From Xanthomonas boreopolis (GTDB taxonomy: Bacteria; Pseudomonadota; Gammaproteobacteria; Xanthomonadales; Xanthomonadaceae): a DNA stretch of 35,201 bases. Under the pieces are notes generated by a model. The model worked only from the letters and a program-made list of their open reading frames with translations, searched no databases and was not told the origin of the DNA. Position 1 is the first letter of the stretch; every line of letters begins with the position of its first letter. The stretch spans positions 1 to 35,201 of the forward strand of contig BNBA01000038.1 in NCBI GenBank assembly GCA_014654535.1. Direction: 5' to 3'. Below, one piece after another: positions 1 to 7,872 of this stretch. The translations under genes and the position numbers were made by a program.

Positions 1-2772
1 TCGGCCGAGGGCAGCGGCGTGATGATCCGCGGCCTGACCTTCGTGCGCGGCGAACTCAACGGCCGCGACGTGTTCAGCGCCAACGGCGGTCGCGGCATCA
101 GCTTCGAGGAAGTGCCCGCCGAACTGATGGCCGGCGTGGACGTGTACAAGAATCCCTCGGCCGAGATCATCGAAGGCGGCCTGGGCGGCACGATCAACCT
201 GCGCACGCGCAAGCCGTTCGACGAAGCCGGGCGCAAGATCGCCGGCAGCGTGGACTACAACCGCGGCGACAAGGCGCGCAAGGGCAAGCCCTCGGCCTCG
301 TTCCTGTTCAGCGACCGCTGGCAGACCGGCATCGGCGAAATCGGCTTCCTCGCCAACGCCTCGTATTCGGAGATGGCCACGCAGTCCGACGGCATCCAGG
401 TCATGCCCTTCGATAGGCGCGGCCGCAAGCCGGCCGAACAACCCGAGGGAGGCGACAGCGACTACGTCTACGACTGGGAACAGGGCAGCTGGCAATCGGC
501 CGAGTCCCAACGCGAATCGCTGCTGGCCGGCACCGACTTCGACCAGGTCTTCGTCCCCGGCGGCGTCAACTGGCGCCGCACCGATTTCGAGCGCAAGCGC
601 CAGGGCGGCGCCTTCGCCTTCCAGTGGAGGCCGAACCAGGACACCGAGGTCTACACGCAGTTCATCACCTCCAAGTACGACCTGACCTGGCGCGAGCACT
701 TCATGGAATTCGGCGGCGCCTCGCAGAAGAACGAACTGAACTGGAACGGCGACCCGGACCACTACAACCCGTGGTACACCGACGGCCTGGCCGACCGCAC
801 CAACAACGTGATCCCGATGCCGGGCACGCAGTTCGTCTACGACGCCAACGGCCGCTTCGTCAGCGGCACCCTGCGCCAGGGCGGCTGGCGCGGCCAGCCC
901 GGCGATGCCGAGCCGGGCCTGTACCAGGGGCCCGGCATCCAGTTCATCAGCGGCCATCGCCTGAACCAGCAGACCTCGAAGACCACCGACTGGTCGGCCG
1001 GCTTCCAGCACTTCATCACCGACGACTTCGTGGTCCGCGGCGATTTCCAGTACGTCAAGGCCGAGAGCGACCAGGTCGACTTCTCGTTGCACACCACCAC
1101 CCTGCTGGAGGAGTTGACCCTGGACCTGAGCGGGAAATACCCCTCGGTGACGCTCGGCGACCCGAGCACCGCGCTCGACAAGAACCGCTACTTCTGGCGT
1201 TCGGCGATGGACCACATCGCCGACAACGAGGGCGACGAACGTGCCGGCCGCGTCGATTTCGAGTACAACTTCCGCGACAGCGACTGGCTGCGCTTCGTCC
1301 GCTTCGGCGCGCGCGTGGCCGACCGCAGCTACACCAGCTACGCCACCGGCTGGAACTGGGGCGTGATCAGCGACGACTGGAACAAGACCGAAAGCCCCGA
1401 CCCCGCCCGCCCCGACGTGGCCTGGCTGGACCTGTTCTACCCGAGCGACTCGGTGCTGTACTCGATGGGCGACTTCTTCGGCGGCAAGGCCAACGTGCCG
1501 ACCCGGTTCTGGTCGGCCGCCAACGGCATGGTCGACATCGACCGGGTCGCCGCGACGCTGGCGCAGATCCCGAACGCGAAATGGCGGCCGCTCGACTACG
1601 GGCCGGGCAACGTCAACAAGCAGGACGAACGCACCCAGGCCGGCTACCTGGCGCTTTACTTCGGCAACGATGCGCTGAACGTGCCGGTGGACGGCAACAT
1701 CGGCGTGCGCGTGGTCAAGACCAGCGTCAGCACCACCGGCGGCGGGCAAATGCCGGACATGCAGAGCTGGGCCGACGTGGTGACGCCGGAGGTGCTGCAG
1801 AAGTTCGCCGGCCAGATCTTCAGTACCGACGCCCGCAGTTCCTACACCGACGTGCTGCCCAGCCTGAACCTGCGCGCGCGCTTCGACCATGGCCTGCAAT
1901 GGCGCTTCGCCGCGTCCAAGGCCATCGCCCGGCCGGAGTTCCGCCTGATGCAGCCGTGGCTGCCCCTGCAGGCCAGCGCCTCGGCGTGCCAGCGCGCGCT
2001 CAGCGACGGGCTGCGCACCGAACTGTGCGGCGAAGCCGACCTGAGCTACAGCGGCAGCGGCGGCAACCCGGAACTCAAGCCGATGCGCGCCAACCAGTTC
2101 GACACCGCGCTGGAGTGGTATTTCGGCCCGGCCAACAGCGTGTACGCCACCTTCTTCTACAAGGACGTGAAGGGTTACTTCGCGAGCGGCACCGGGACCG
2201 AGGTCCTGTTCGGCAACGAGTACCAGATCACCCGCACCCGCAACCTGGACAAGGGCAAGATCCGCGGCTTCGAGATCGGCTACTCGCAGTTCTACGATTT
2301 CCTGCCCGGTTTCGGCGTGCAGGCCAACTTCACCTACGTGGACAGCAAGGGCGGCACCAACGCGGTCGTGAACCCGTACGAGACCGACCTGCGCAGCGCG
2401 CCGGTGGACTTGCCCCTGGAAGGGCTTTCCAAGCGTTCCTACAACCTGGTCGGCATCTACGAGAAGGGCCCGGTGTCGCTGCGCCTGGCCTACAACTGGC
2501 GCTCGCGCTACCTGCTGACCAGCAGCGACGCGATCATCCGCCTGCCGGTCTGGAACGACGACTACGGCCAGTTGGACGGCTCGTTCTTCTACCGCATCAA
2601 CGACCACGTCCAGATCGGCGTGCAGGCCAACAACCTGACCAACAGCATCACCAAGCTGCTGATGGGGCCCCGCAAGTACAACCGCGACGGCTACGTGGAC
2701 GAGACCTTGTACACGCGCGCCTGGTTCGAGAACGACCGACGCTACTCGGCCGTGCTGCGCGCCAGCTGGTGA
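1..2772 (+). CDS. TonB-dependent receptor, 5' end outside the window
   Basis: Outer-membrane ligand-gated beta-barrel that imports a substrate using TonB energy. The frame is open from base 1, so signal peptide, TonB box and the first part of the plug are missing; 923 codons are visible. The start of the visible protein is plug domain: the run around residues 38-65 (EVPAELMAGVDVYKNPSAEI, then GGLGGTINLRTRKP) is the characteristic plug end of the Xanthomonas/Caulobacter TonB receptor subfamily (TIGR01782 type). The rest is barrel, with alternating aromatic strands and a C-terminal segment ending in Ala-Ser-Trp, the terminal aromatic expected for BAM-dependent insertion. The substrate cannot be read from the sequence; this subfamily often handles plant or microbial glycans or phosphorus-containing compounds. 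The neighbouring symporter and alkaline phosphatase allow, but do not prove, a scavenging role. Confidence 0.93.
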   Translation, partial: SAEGSGVMIRGLTFVRGELNGRDVFSANGGRGISFEEVPAELMAGVDVYKNPSAEIIEGGLGGTINLRTRKPFDEAGRKIAGSVDYNRGDKARKGKPSASFLFSDRWQTGIGEIGFLANASYSEMATQSDGIQVMPFDRRGRKPAEQPEGGDSDYVYDWEQGSWQSAESQRESLLAGTDFDQVFVPGGVNWRRTDFERKRQGGAFAFQWRPNQDTEVYTQFITSKYDLTWREHFMEFGGASQKNELNWNGDPDHYNPWYTDGLADRTNNVIPMPGTQFVYDANGRFVSGTLRQGGWRGQPGDAEPGLYQGPGIQFISGHRLNQQTSKTTDWSAGFQHFITDDFVVRGDFQYVKAESDQVDFSLHTTTLLEELTLDLSGKYPSVTLGDPSTALDKNRYFWRSAMDHIADNEGDERAGRVDFEYNFRDSDWLRFVRFGARVADRSYTSYATGWNWGVISDDWNKTESPDPARPDVAWLDLFYPSDSVLYSMGDFFGGKANVPTRFWSAANGMVDIDRVAATLAQIPNAKWRPLDYGPGNVNKQDERTQAGYLALYFGNDALNVPVDGNIGVRVVKTSVSTTGGGQMPDMQSWADVVTPEVLQKFAGQIFSTDARSSYTDVLPSLNLRARFDHGLQWRFAASKAIARPEFRLMQPWLPLQASASACQRALSDGLRTELCGEADLSYSGSGGNPELKPMRANQFDTALEWYFGPANSVYATFFYKDVKGYFASGTGTEVLFGNEYQITRTRNLDKGKIRGFEIGYSQFYDFLPGFGVQANFTYVDSKGGTNAVVNPYETDLRSAPVDLPLEGLSKRSYNLVGIYEKGPVSLRLAYNWRSRYLLTSSDAIIRLPVWNDDYGQLDGSFFYRINDHVQIGVQANNLTNSITKLLMGPRKYNRDGYVDETLYTRAWFENDRRYSAVLRASW

Positions 2773-2784
2773 TGTCTGGCAATG

Positions 2785-2816
2785 GAAAACCCGCGCGGGC
2801 GACCGCGCGGGTTTTC
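2785..2816. terminator. Bidirectional intrinsic terminator
   Basis: A perfect 14-bp inverted repeat (2785-2798 and 2803-2816, loop GCGA) with a GC core CCGCGCGG. It has A residues on its left flank and TTTTCTTT on its right, so each strand ends in a U-rich tract. It lies between the receptor stop at 2772 and the convergent symporter stop at 2845, so it should end both transcripts. Confidence 0.9.
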
Positions 2817-2844
2817 TTTCCAGCCCGCCGTTTCCGGCCGGGAA

Positions 2845-4161
2845 TCAGGTCGCGTCCTCAACCCCGACGTTGGTCGATGCCACGTCGTAGGCTTGGCGGT
2901 CGAGCAGGCCGGTCTCCTTGGCCACCAGTACCGGCACCAGCATCTGGCCGGTGACGTTGGTCATCGTGCGCATCATGTCGAGGATGCGGTCGATCGCGTA
3001 CAGGTAGCCGATCACTTCCAGCGGCAGGTTCGCCGCGCTCAGTACCACGGTCGCCATCACCACCGCCGTGCCCGGCACGCCGGCGGTGCCGAAGCTGCCG
3101 AGCACCGAGGCGATCAGCACCACGAAGTACTGGTCGGCGGTCAGCGGCACGCCGGTGTACTGCGCGATGAACACCGCGCACAGCGCCGGGTAGATCGCGC
3201 CGCAGCCGTCCATCTTGATGCTGGCGCCGAGCGGCACCGCGAACGCGGCGTAGTCCTTGTTGACGCCCAGGTTGTGGGTGATCGAGCGCATCGCCACCGG
3301 CATCGCCGCGAAACTCGACGAACTGACGAAGGCCACCTGCATGCCCGGCGCGGCGCCGCGGAAGAACTTCCACGGGTTCAACCCATGCACCAGCAGCAGC
3401 GAGCCGTACACCACCACGATGTGGATCGCGCAGGCGATGTACAGCGCCATCACGAAGTTGCCCAGCGGCAGGAGCTTCTCGAAGCCGTAGGCGCCGACCA
3501 GCCCGGCGATCAGGCCGAACGTGCCGAGCGGGGTCACCTCCAGCACGAACCGGGTGACCTGGATCATGATCTCGCTCATCTGCCCGGCCAGCTTGCGCGC
3601 CTCGGCCACGCGCTCGCCGAGCTTGACCATCGCGAAGCCCAGCAGCGCGGCGAAGAAGATCACCGGCAGGATCGAACCGCGCCCGGCCGCCAGCACGGTC
3701 TCGCCGGCGGCGTTGGTGCGGGTGCCGATGCCGGTCAGCGCGTAGAACGGGTTGGCCGGCACCACGTCCAGCAGCACCTTGATCGGGCTGGGCACGTCGC
3801 GCGGCTTCCAGGCCGAGTCCACACTCAGCCCGAAATGGCCGGCGCCCGGCTGCATGATCGTGCCCACCGCCAGGCCCACGCAGACCGCCAGCGCCGCGGT
3901 CACGATGAACCACAGGAACGTGCGCCCGCCCAGCGCGGCCACCGACTTCTGCCCGTGCAGCGCCGAGATCGCGTTGATCACCGCGAAGAACACCAGCGGC
4001 ACCGCGATCATCTTGATCAGGGTGACGTACAGGTCGCCGAGCGGCCCGAACCAGGTCTCCGCCGCCGGCCCCATCAGCCAACCGGCCAGGGCGCCGAGCA
4101 CGAAGCCGCCCACCACGCGCTGCCAGAACGGGATGCGCAACCAGGCCGAGACCAGTTTCAT
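2845..4161 (-). CDS. Dicarboxylate/amino acid:cation symporter (DAACS family)
   Basis: Inner-membrane secondary transporter of the GltP/DctA/EAAT fold, 438 residues, normal family length. Visible hallmarks: hydrophobic helices from the N terminus; the serine-rich HP1 tip Ser280-Ser283 (VSSSSFAAMP); the TM7 motif at 316-320 (KMDGC); HP2 around SFGTAGVPG; and the TM8 signature DRILDMMRTMTNVTGQ at 391-406, with Asp395, Arg398, Thr399 and Asn402 at the substrate-binding positions. The Arg in TM8 points to an acidic substrate such as glutamate, aspartate or a C4-dicarboxylate (family knowledge). Two positions that bind sodium in the archaeal GltPh differ: Lys316 where Asn is usual, and Gln406 where Asp is usual. 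Coupling may therefore differ from the sodium-driven members. Divergent from the alkaline phosphatase gene, 155 bp between the chosen starts. No good Shine-Dalgarno sequence is visible. Confidence 0.9.
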   Translation of the reverse strand: MKLVSAWLRIPFWQRVVGGFVLGALAGWLMGPAAETWFGPLGDLYVTLIKMIAVPLVFFAVINAISALHGQKSVAALGGRTFLWFIVTAALAVCVGLAVGTIMQPGAGHFGLSVDSAWKPRDVPSPIKVLLDVVPANPFYALTGIGTRTNAAGETVLAAGRGSILPVIFFAALLGFAMVKLGERVAEARKLAGQMSEIMIQVTRFVLEVTPLGTFGLIAGLVGAYGFEKLLPLGNFVMALYIACAIHIVVVYGSLLLVHGLNPWKFFRGAAPGMQVAFVSSSSFAAMPVAMRSITHNLGVNKDYAAFAVPLGASIKMDGCGAIYPALCAVFIAQYTGVPLTADQYFVVLIASVLGSFGTAGVPGTAVVMATVVLSAANLPLEVIGYLYAIDRILDMMRTMTNVTGQMLVPVLVAKETGLLDRQAYDVASTNVGVEDAT

Positions 4162-4247
4162 GTCGTCAGATCGCCAAGCGGGAGGAGGAAGAAACGCACA
4201 TTAGCTCATGCCACCGCCCGCCGCGACGCCACGGCTGGAACAGCGGC

Positions 4248-4282
4248 ATGTCATCGGCATGACTTTGTCATCCGGTCATAAT
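4248..4282 (+). promoter_or_regulatory. Possible Pho-box promoter of the alkaline phosphatase gene
   Basis: ATGTCAT (4248-4254), a 4-nt spacer, then ATGACTT (4259-4265) resembles the two 7-bp half-sites of a PhoB box (CTGTCAT-N4-CTGTCAT); the first half matches 6 of 7 and the second 4 of 7. Eleven bases further, CATAAT (4277-4282) matches five of six positions of a -10 element, with spacing like that of E. coli phoA. A further TGTCATC copy sits at 4266-4272. If real, transcription starts near 4289 and the ATG at 4281 cannot be the start. The second half-site is weak, so this is tentative. Confidence 0.4.
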
Positions 4283-4316
4283 GAAGGCTTCCCCCTGCCG
4301 CGAGAAACCGCGCCTC

Positions 4317-6023
4317 ATGTCCCGCCGCACCCCGCTCCTTGCCACGCTCTCCACCCTGCTGCTGGCGGCCTGCGCCACGCAGCCCGCCTCCGCCCCGAGC
4401 GCGCCGCCGGCCGGCCTGGCCGTCGATGTCCCCGCCGTGGCGCACCCGCAGGGCGAGACGCCGGCCTGGTGGTACCGCAGCGGCGCGGCCAAGGCGGCCG
4501 CCAACGGGGCCATGGCCGGCAAGGCCCGCAACGTGATCCTGTTCCTCGGCGACGGCATGAGCCTGACCACGGTGGCCGCCGCGCGCATCCTGGACGGCCA
4601 GCGCAAGGGCAGCCCCGGCGAGGAAAACCTGCTGTCGTGGGAGCGCTTCCCGGCGACCGCGCTGAGCAAGACCTACAACACCGACTCGCAGACGCCCGAC
4701 TCGGCCGGCACGATGACCGCGATCACCACCGGCGTGAAGACCCACATGGGCGCGATCGGCGTCAGCGCCGGCAACCGCAGCGACTGCACGGACAGCCTCG
4801 GCAAGGGCCTGCTGAGCTGGCTGGCGCTGGCGGACAGCGCCGGCATGGCTACCGGCATCGTCACCACCACCCGCATCACCCATGCCACGCCCGCGGCCAC
4901 CTACGCGCACTCGCCGGAGCGCAACTGGGAAAGCGATACCGACCTGCCCGAGCAGGCCGTCGCCGCCGGCTGTCGCGACATCGCCCAGCAGCTGCTGTCG
5001 GCCTCCCGCTACGGGCGCGGCCCGCTGGTCGTGCTCGGCGGCGGCCGCGGCCAGTTCACCACGGTCGAGCAGCGCGATCCCGAGTACGACGACCGCGTCG
5101 GCCTGCGCCTGGACGGCCGCGACCTGGTCGGCGAGTGGAAGCAGGCGCACCCGCAGGGCGCCTATGTCTGGAACGAGCAACAGCTGCAGGCCGCGGCCGG
5201 CGCACCGGCCCTGCTGGGCCTGTTCGAGCCGGACCACATGCAGTACGACCACGACCGCAAGCGCGGCCCCGACGGCGAACCGAGCCTGGCCGAAATGACC
5301 CGCACCGCGATCCAGTCGCTGGCGCGCGATCCCAACGGTTTCGTGCTGATGGTGGAAGGCGGGCGCATCGACCATGCCAACCACGCCGGCAACGCCTACC
5401 GCGCGCTCGACGAGACCATCGCCCTGTCCGAAGCGGTCCGCACCGCCGTGGAGACCGCGCCGGAGGACACGTTGATCGTCGTCACCGCCGACCACGCCCA
5501 CACCCTGAACTTCGTCGGCTACCCGGTGCGCGGCAACCCGATCCTCGGCAAGGTGCGCGGCACCGGCGGCGAGGACGGCGACCGTACCCAGTACGCGCGC
5601 GACCAGCTGGGCCTGCCCTACACCACGCTCAACTACGCCAACGGCCCCGGCTATACCGGCGCCAGCAACGCCCAGCCCGCCGGCCCCAAGAAGTTCCCGC
5701 ACTCGCCGAGCAGCGTCGAGCCGGTCCAGGGCCGCCCCGACCTGACCCACGTCGACACCGAGGCGCCCGACTACATGCAGGAAGCGCTGGTGCCGACCAG
5801 CGCCGAGACGCATGGCGGCGAGGACGTCGGCATCTGGGCCACCGGCCCGGGCAGCAGCGCCTTCCGCGGCACGCTGGAAGAGAACGTGATCTACCACGTG
5901 ATCGTGCAGGCCACGCCCCGGCTGCGCCAGCGCCTGTGCTCAGCCGGCACCTGCGACGGCAACGGCGTGCCGGTGGAGCTGCCGCAGCCCAGGCAGTTCG
6001 AGCGCCAGGCCGGCGCGCAATGA
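4317..6023 (+). CDS. Alkaline phosphatase, lipoprotein form
   Basis: Phosphomonoesterase of the PhoA family, releasing phosphate from organic phosphoesters outside the cytoplasm. With the ATG at 4317 the 568-residue protein starts with a clear lipoprotein signal (MSRRTPLLATLSTLLLAAC), lipidated Cys19. Metal and active-site motifs are in family order: Asp79 in LFLGDGM; the nucleophile Ser129 in PDSAGTMTA; TTRITHATPAA around the phosphate-binding Arg; GGRIDHANH; TADHAH; and ETHGGEDV near the end. All expected metal ligands appear present. An in-frame ATG at 4281 would add 12 residues ahead of the signal peptide and overlaps a candidate -10 box, so the later start is preferred. It has its own terminator just downstream. 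A Pho-box-like sequence upstream suggests induction by phosphate starvation (inference). Confidence 0.93.
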   Translation: MSRRTPLLATLSTLLLAACATQPASAPSAPPAGLAVDVPAVAHPQGETPAWWYRSGAAKAAANGAMAGKARNVILFLGDGMSLTTVAAARILDGQRKGSPGEENLLSWERFPATALSKTYNTDSQTPDSAGTMTAITTGVKTHMGAIGVSAGNRSDCTDSLGKGLLSWLALADSAGMATGIVTTTRITHATPAATYAHSPERNWESDTDLPEQAVAAGCRDIAQQLLSASRYGRGPLVVLGGGRGQFTTVEQRDPEYDDRVGLRLDGRDLVGEWKQAHPQGAYVWNEQQLQAAAGAPALLGLFEPDHMQYDHDRKRGPDGEPSLAEMTRTAIQSLARDPNGFVLMVEGGRIDHANHAGNAYRALDETIALSEAVRTAVETAPEDTLIVVTADHAHTLNFVGYPVRGNPILGKVRGTGGEDGDRTQYARDQLGLPYTTLNYANGPGYTGASNAQPAGPKKFPHSPSSVEPVQGRPDLTHVDTEAPDYMQEALVPTSAETHGGEDVGIWATGPGSSAFRGTLEENVIYHVIVQATPRLRQRLCSAGTCDGNGVPVELPQPRQFERQAGAQ

Positions 6024-6076
6024 ACCTGCGGCGCCCGGCTGCCGGCTAGGCGGCGCCGGGCCTTGGACCGGATCGG

Positions 6077-6104
6077 AACGGCGGCCATACTGGCCGCCGT
6101 TTTC
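6077..6104 (+). terminator. Intrinsic terminator after the alkaline phosphatase gene
   Basis: Perfect 11-bp inverted repeat (6077-6087 and 6091-6101, loop TAC), stem AACGGCGGCCA, followed by TTCGTTT. It begins 53 bp after the phosphatase stop. Unusually, it ends only about 5 bases before the TTG that is the best available start of tilS. Confidence 0.75.
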
Positions 6105-6106
6105 GT

Positions 6107-7408
6107 TTGCCGCCCATCGTCCTGGCCGCCTTCCCCGCCCCTGCCGACATCGACGCGCCGCTGCTGGTCGGCTACAGCGGCGGGCTGGATTCCACCGTGC
6201 TGCTGCACTGGCTGGCCTCCTCGCCCGTCCAGCGCGCGCGCGGCCTGGCGGCCCTGCACGTCCATCACGGCCTGCACCCGGAAGCCGATGCCTGGAGCCG
6301 GCACTGCCAGTCGGCCTGCGACGCGCTCGGGGTGCCGCTGCGGATCGCGCGCGTGCAGGTGCCGCGCGACGCCGGCGAAGGGCTGGAAGCCGCGGCCCGG
6401 CATGCCCGCCATGCCGCCTTCGCCGAGCACCTGGCGCCTGGCCAGTGGCTTGCCTTGGCCCACCACCTCGACGATCAGGCCGAGACCTTCCTGTTGCGCG
6501 CGCTGCGCGCCTCCGGGCCGGACGGGCTGGCGGCGATGGCCGCGCAACGTCCGTTCGCCGCCGGCACGCTGTGGCGGCCGCTGCTCGAGGTGCCGCGCCA
6601 GGACCTGCTCGCCTATGCGCGCGAACGCCGGCTGGCCTGGATCGACGATCCCGGCAACGAGCGCCTGGAACACGACCGCAATTTCCTGCGCCATCGCGTC
6701 CTGCCGCTGCTGTGCGAGCGCTGGCCGCACGCGTCGGCGGCGCTGGCGCGCAGCGCCACGCTGAGCGGCGAGGCCGCCGGCCTGCTCGCCGCTGGCGAGG
6801 CCGCGGCGCTGGCGGGTCTGCTCGACGCGCAGGGCGCGCTCGACCTCGAGGGCTTGCGCGCGCAGCCCTCCCCGCTGCGCGCCCGCCTGCTGCGGCGCTG
6901 GGTGGCCGGTCGGCACGCCCCCGCACTGCCGGCCCAGGGCGTGGCGGCGCTGGAAGCCGAACTCGCCCATGCCGGCCCCGATCGCCAGATGCGCTTCGCC
7001 TGGCGCGACGTCGAGATCCGGCGCTGGCGCCAGCGCCTGTACCTGCTCCGCCCCGCACGCGCATGGCCGCCGGATTGGCAAGCCGCCTGGGACGGCGCCT
7101 TGCCGCTGTCCCTGCCCGACGGCGGGACGCTTGCGCTGCTCGGCCCCGCGCCGTTGCGCTTCGAGCATCCTCTGCAGGTACGCGCCCGGCGCGGCGGCGA
7201 GCGCATCCTGCTGCCGGGCCGCGCGCATTCGCATGCGCTGAAGCACCTGCTGCAGGAGGCGGACCTGCCGCCATGGCAGCGCCTGGCGATGCCCTTGCTG
7301 TTCGATGGCGATACCTTGCTGGCCGCCGGCGACGGCATCGTCTCGGCGCACCTGCGCGCCTGGCTGGATGCTCGGGCGGCGCGGCTGGCGTGGCAACCCC
7401 CGGAATGA
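6107..7408 (+). CDS. tilS: tRNA(Ile)-lysidine synthase TilS
   Basis: Cytoplasmic ATP-dependent enzyme that joins lysine to C34 of tRNA-Ile(CAU), so that it reads AUA. The 433-residue protein has the N-terminal PP-loop SGGLDS at residues 24-29, then VHHGLHPEADAWS and HHLDDQAETFLLR, all typical of TilS. The C-terminal tRNA-binding domain is also complete, with RRGGERILLPGRAHSHALK, a W-x-R segment (PPWQRLAMPLL) and the final GDGIVSAHL block. No ATG or GTG exists in frame between the upstream stop (TAG at 6047) and the PP-loop, so TTG at 6107 is taken as the start. It lies at the foot of a terminator hairpin and has no Shine-Dalgarno sequence, so the true 5' end is uncertain although the gene itself is not. 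A REP-type repeat pair follows 17 bp after the stop. Confidence 0.93.
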   Translation: MPPIVLAAFPAPADIDAPLLVGYSGGLDSTVLLHWLASSPVQRARGLAALHVHHGLHPEADAWSRHCQSACDALGVPLRIARVQVPRDAGEGLEAAARHARHAAFAEHLAPGQWLALAHHLDDQAETFLLRALRASGPDGLAAMAAQRPFAAGTLWRPLLEVPRQDLLAYARERRLAWIDDPGNERLEHDRNFLRHRVLPLLCERWPHASAALARSATLSGEAAGLLAAGEAAALAGLLDAQGALDLEGLRAQPSPLRARLLRRWVAGRHAPALPAQGVAALEAELAHAGPDRQMRFAWRDVEIRRWRQRLYLLRPARAWPPDWQAAWDGALPLSLPDGGTLALLGPAPLRFEHPLQVRARRGGERILLPGRAHSHALKHLLQEADLPPWQRLAMPLLFDGDTLLAAGDGIVSAHLRAWLDARAARLAWQPPE

Positions 7409-7425
7409 TCCATGCAGCGCACCTT

Positions 7426-7540
7426 GTGGGAGCGGCTTCAGCCGCGATGGCGCTTACATGCAGATCCCTCTGCAACAGCCTGCACATCCCTGTGCAGGGT
7501 TCAAATGAGAAAACCCCATCGCGACTGAAGTCGCTCCCAC
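7426..7540. repeat. REP-type inverted repeat pair, copy 1 (after tilS)
   Basis: Two 25-bp arms in inverted orientation, 7426-7450 (begins GTGGGAGCGGCTTCAGCCGC) and 7516-7540, differ at only two positions. The 65-bp centre holds two tandem hairpins at 7459-7474 and 7481-7496. Related pairs lie at 21165-21232 and 29709-29811. The arms match a repetitive extragenic palindrome type common in Xanthomonadaceae and Pseudomonas (recalled, not searched). Confidence 0.85.
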
Positions 7541-7609
7541 GGGATCCCCGCGCGCCCGCTCCTATCTTCCCGAATTGACCCGCCCGGCCGTGGCCCGCAC
7601 ACTTTCGGG

Positions 7610-7870
7610 ATGCCCAAGAAGTCCCCCAACGAGACCTCGCCGGTGGCCCGCTTCGAGCAGTCGCTCGAGGAACTGGAGCAACTGGTCGAGAAGATGGAAG
7701 CCGGCGACCTGAGCCTGGAAGAATCGCTGAGCGCCTACGAACGCGGCATCGGCCTGTACCGGCAGTGCCAGCAGGCGCTGGAGCAGGCGGAACTGCGCGT
7801 GCGCCTGCTCAGCGATCCGGCCCGGCCCGAGGCCGCGGAACCGTTCGATCCGCCCGGCGACGGCACCTAG
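7610..7870 (+). CDS. xseB: Exodeoxyribonuclease VII small subunit XseB
   Basis: Small subunit of exonuclease VII, which degrades single-stranded DNA in both directions with the large subunit XseA (not in this window). The 86-residue protein shows the family core [20 protein letters not shown], then [20 protein letters not shown], two helices of a coiled hairpin, and an acidic Pro-rich tail. Length is normal (about 80). The stop at 7868-7870 is followed two bases later by the GTG of ispA, the widely conserved xseB-ispA arrangement, so the two genes are very likely co-transcribed and translationally coupled. Confidence 0.95.
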   Translation: MPKKSPNETSPVARFEQSLEELEQLVEKMEAGDLSLEESLSAYERGIGLYRQCQQALEQAELRVRLLSDPARPEAAEPFDPPGDGT

Positions 7871-7872
7871 AC

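Noticed and set aside
7409-7609. tRNA or small RNA gene in the tilS-xseB gap
   Set aside because: The folding potential is explained by the REP arms and inner hairpins; there is no cloverleaf, T-loop GTTCRA block or CCA end. A small RNA cannot be excluded but has no positive evidence.
7765-7872. Longer IspA start inside xseB
   Set aside because: It would add 36 Arg/Ala-rich residues overlapping most of the xseB end; the GTG at 7873 gives the usual length and the conserved coupled junction.
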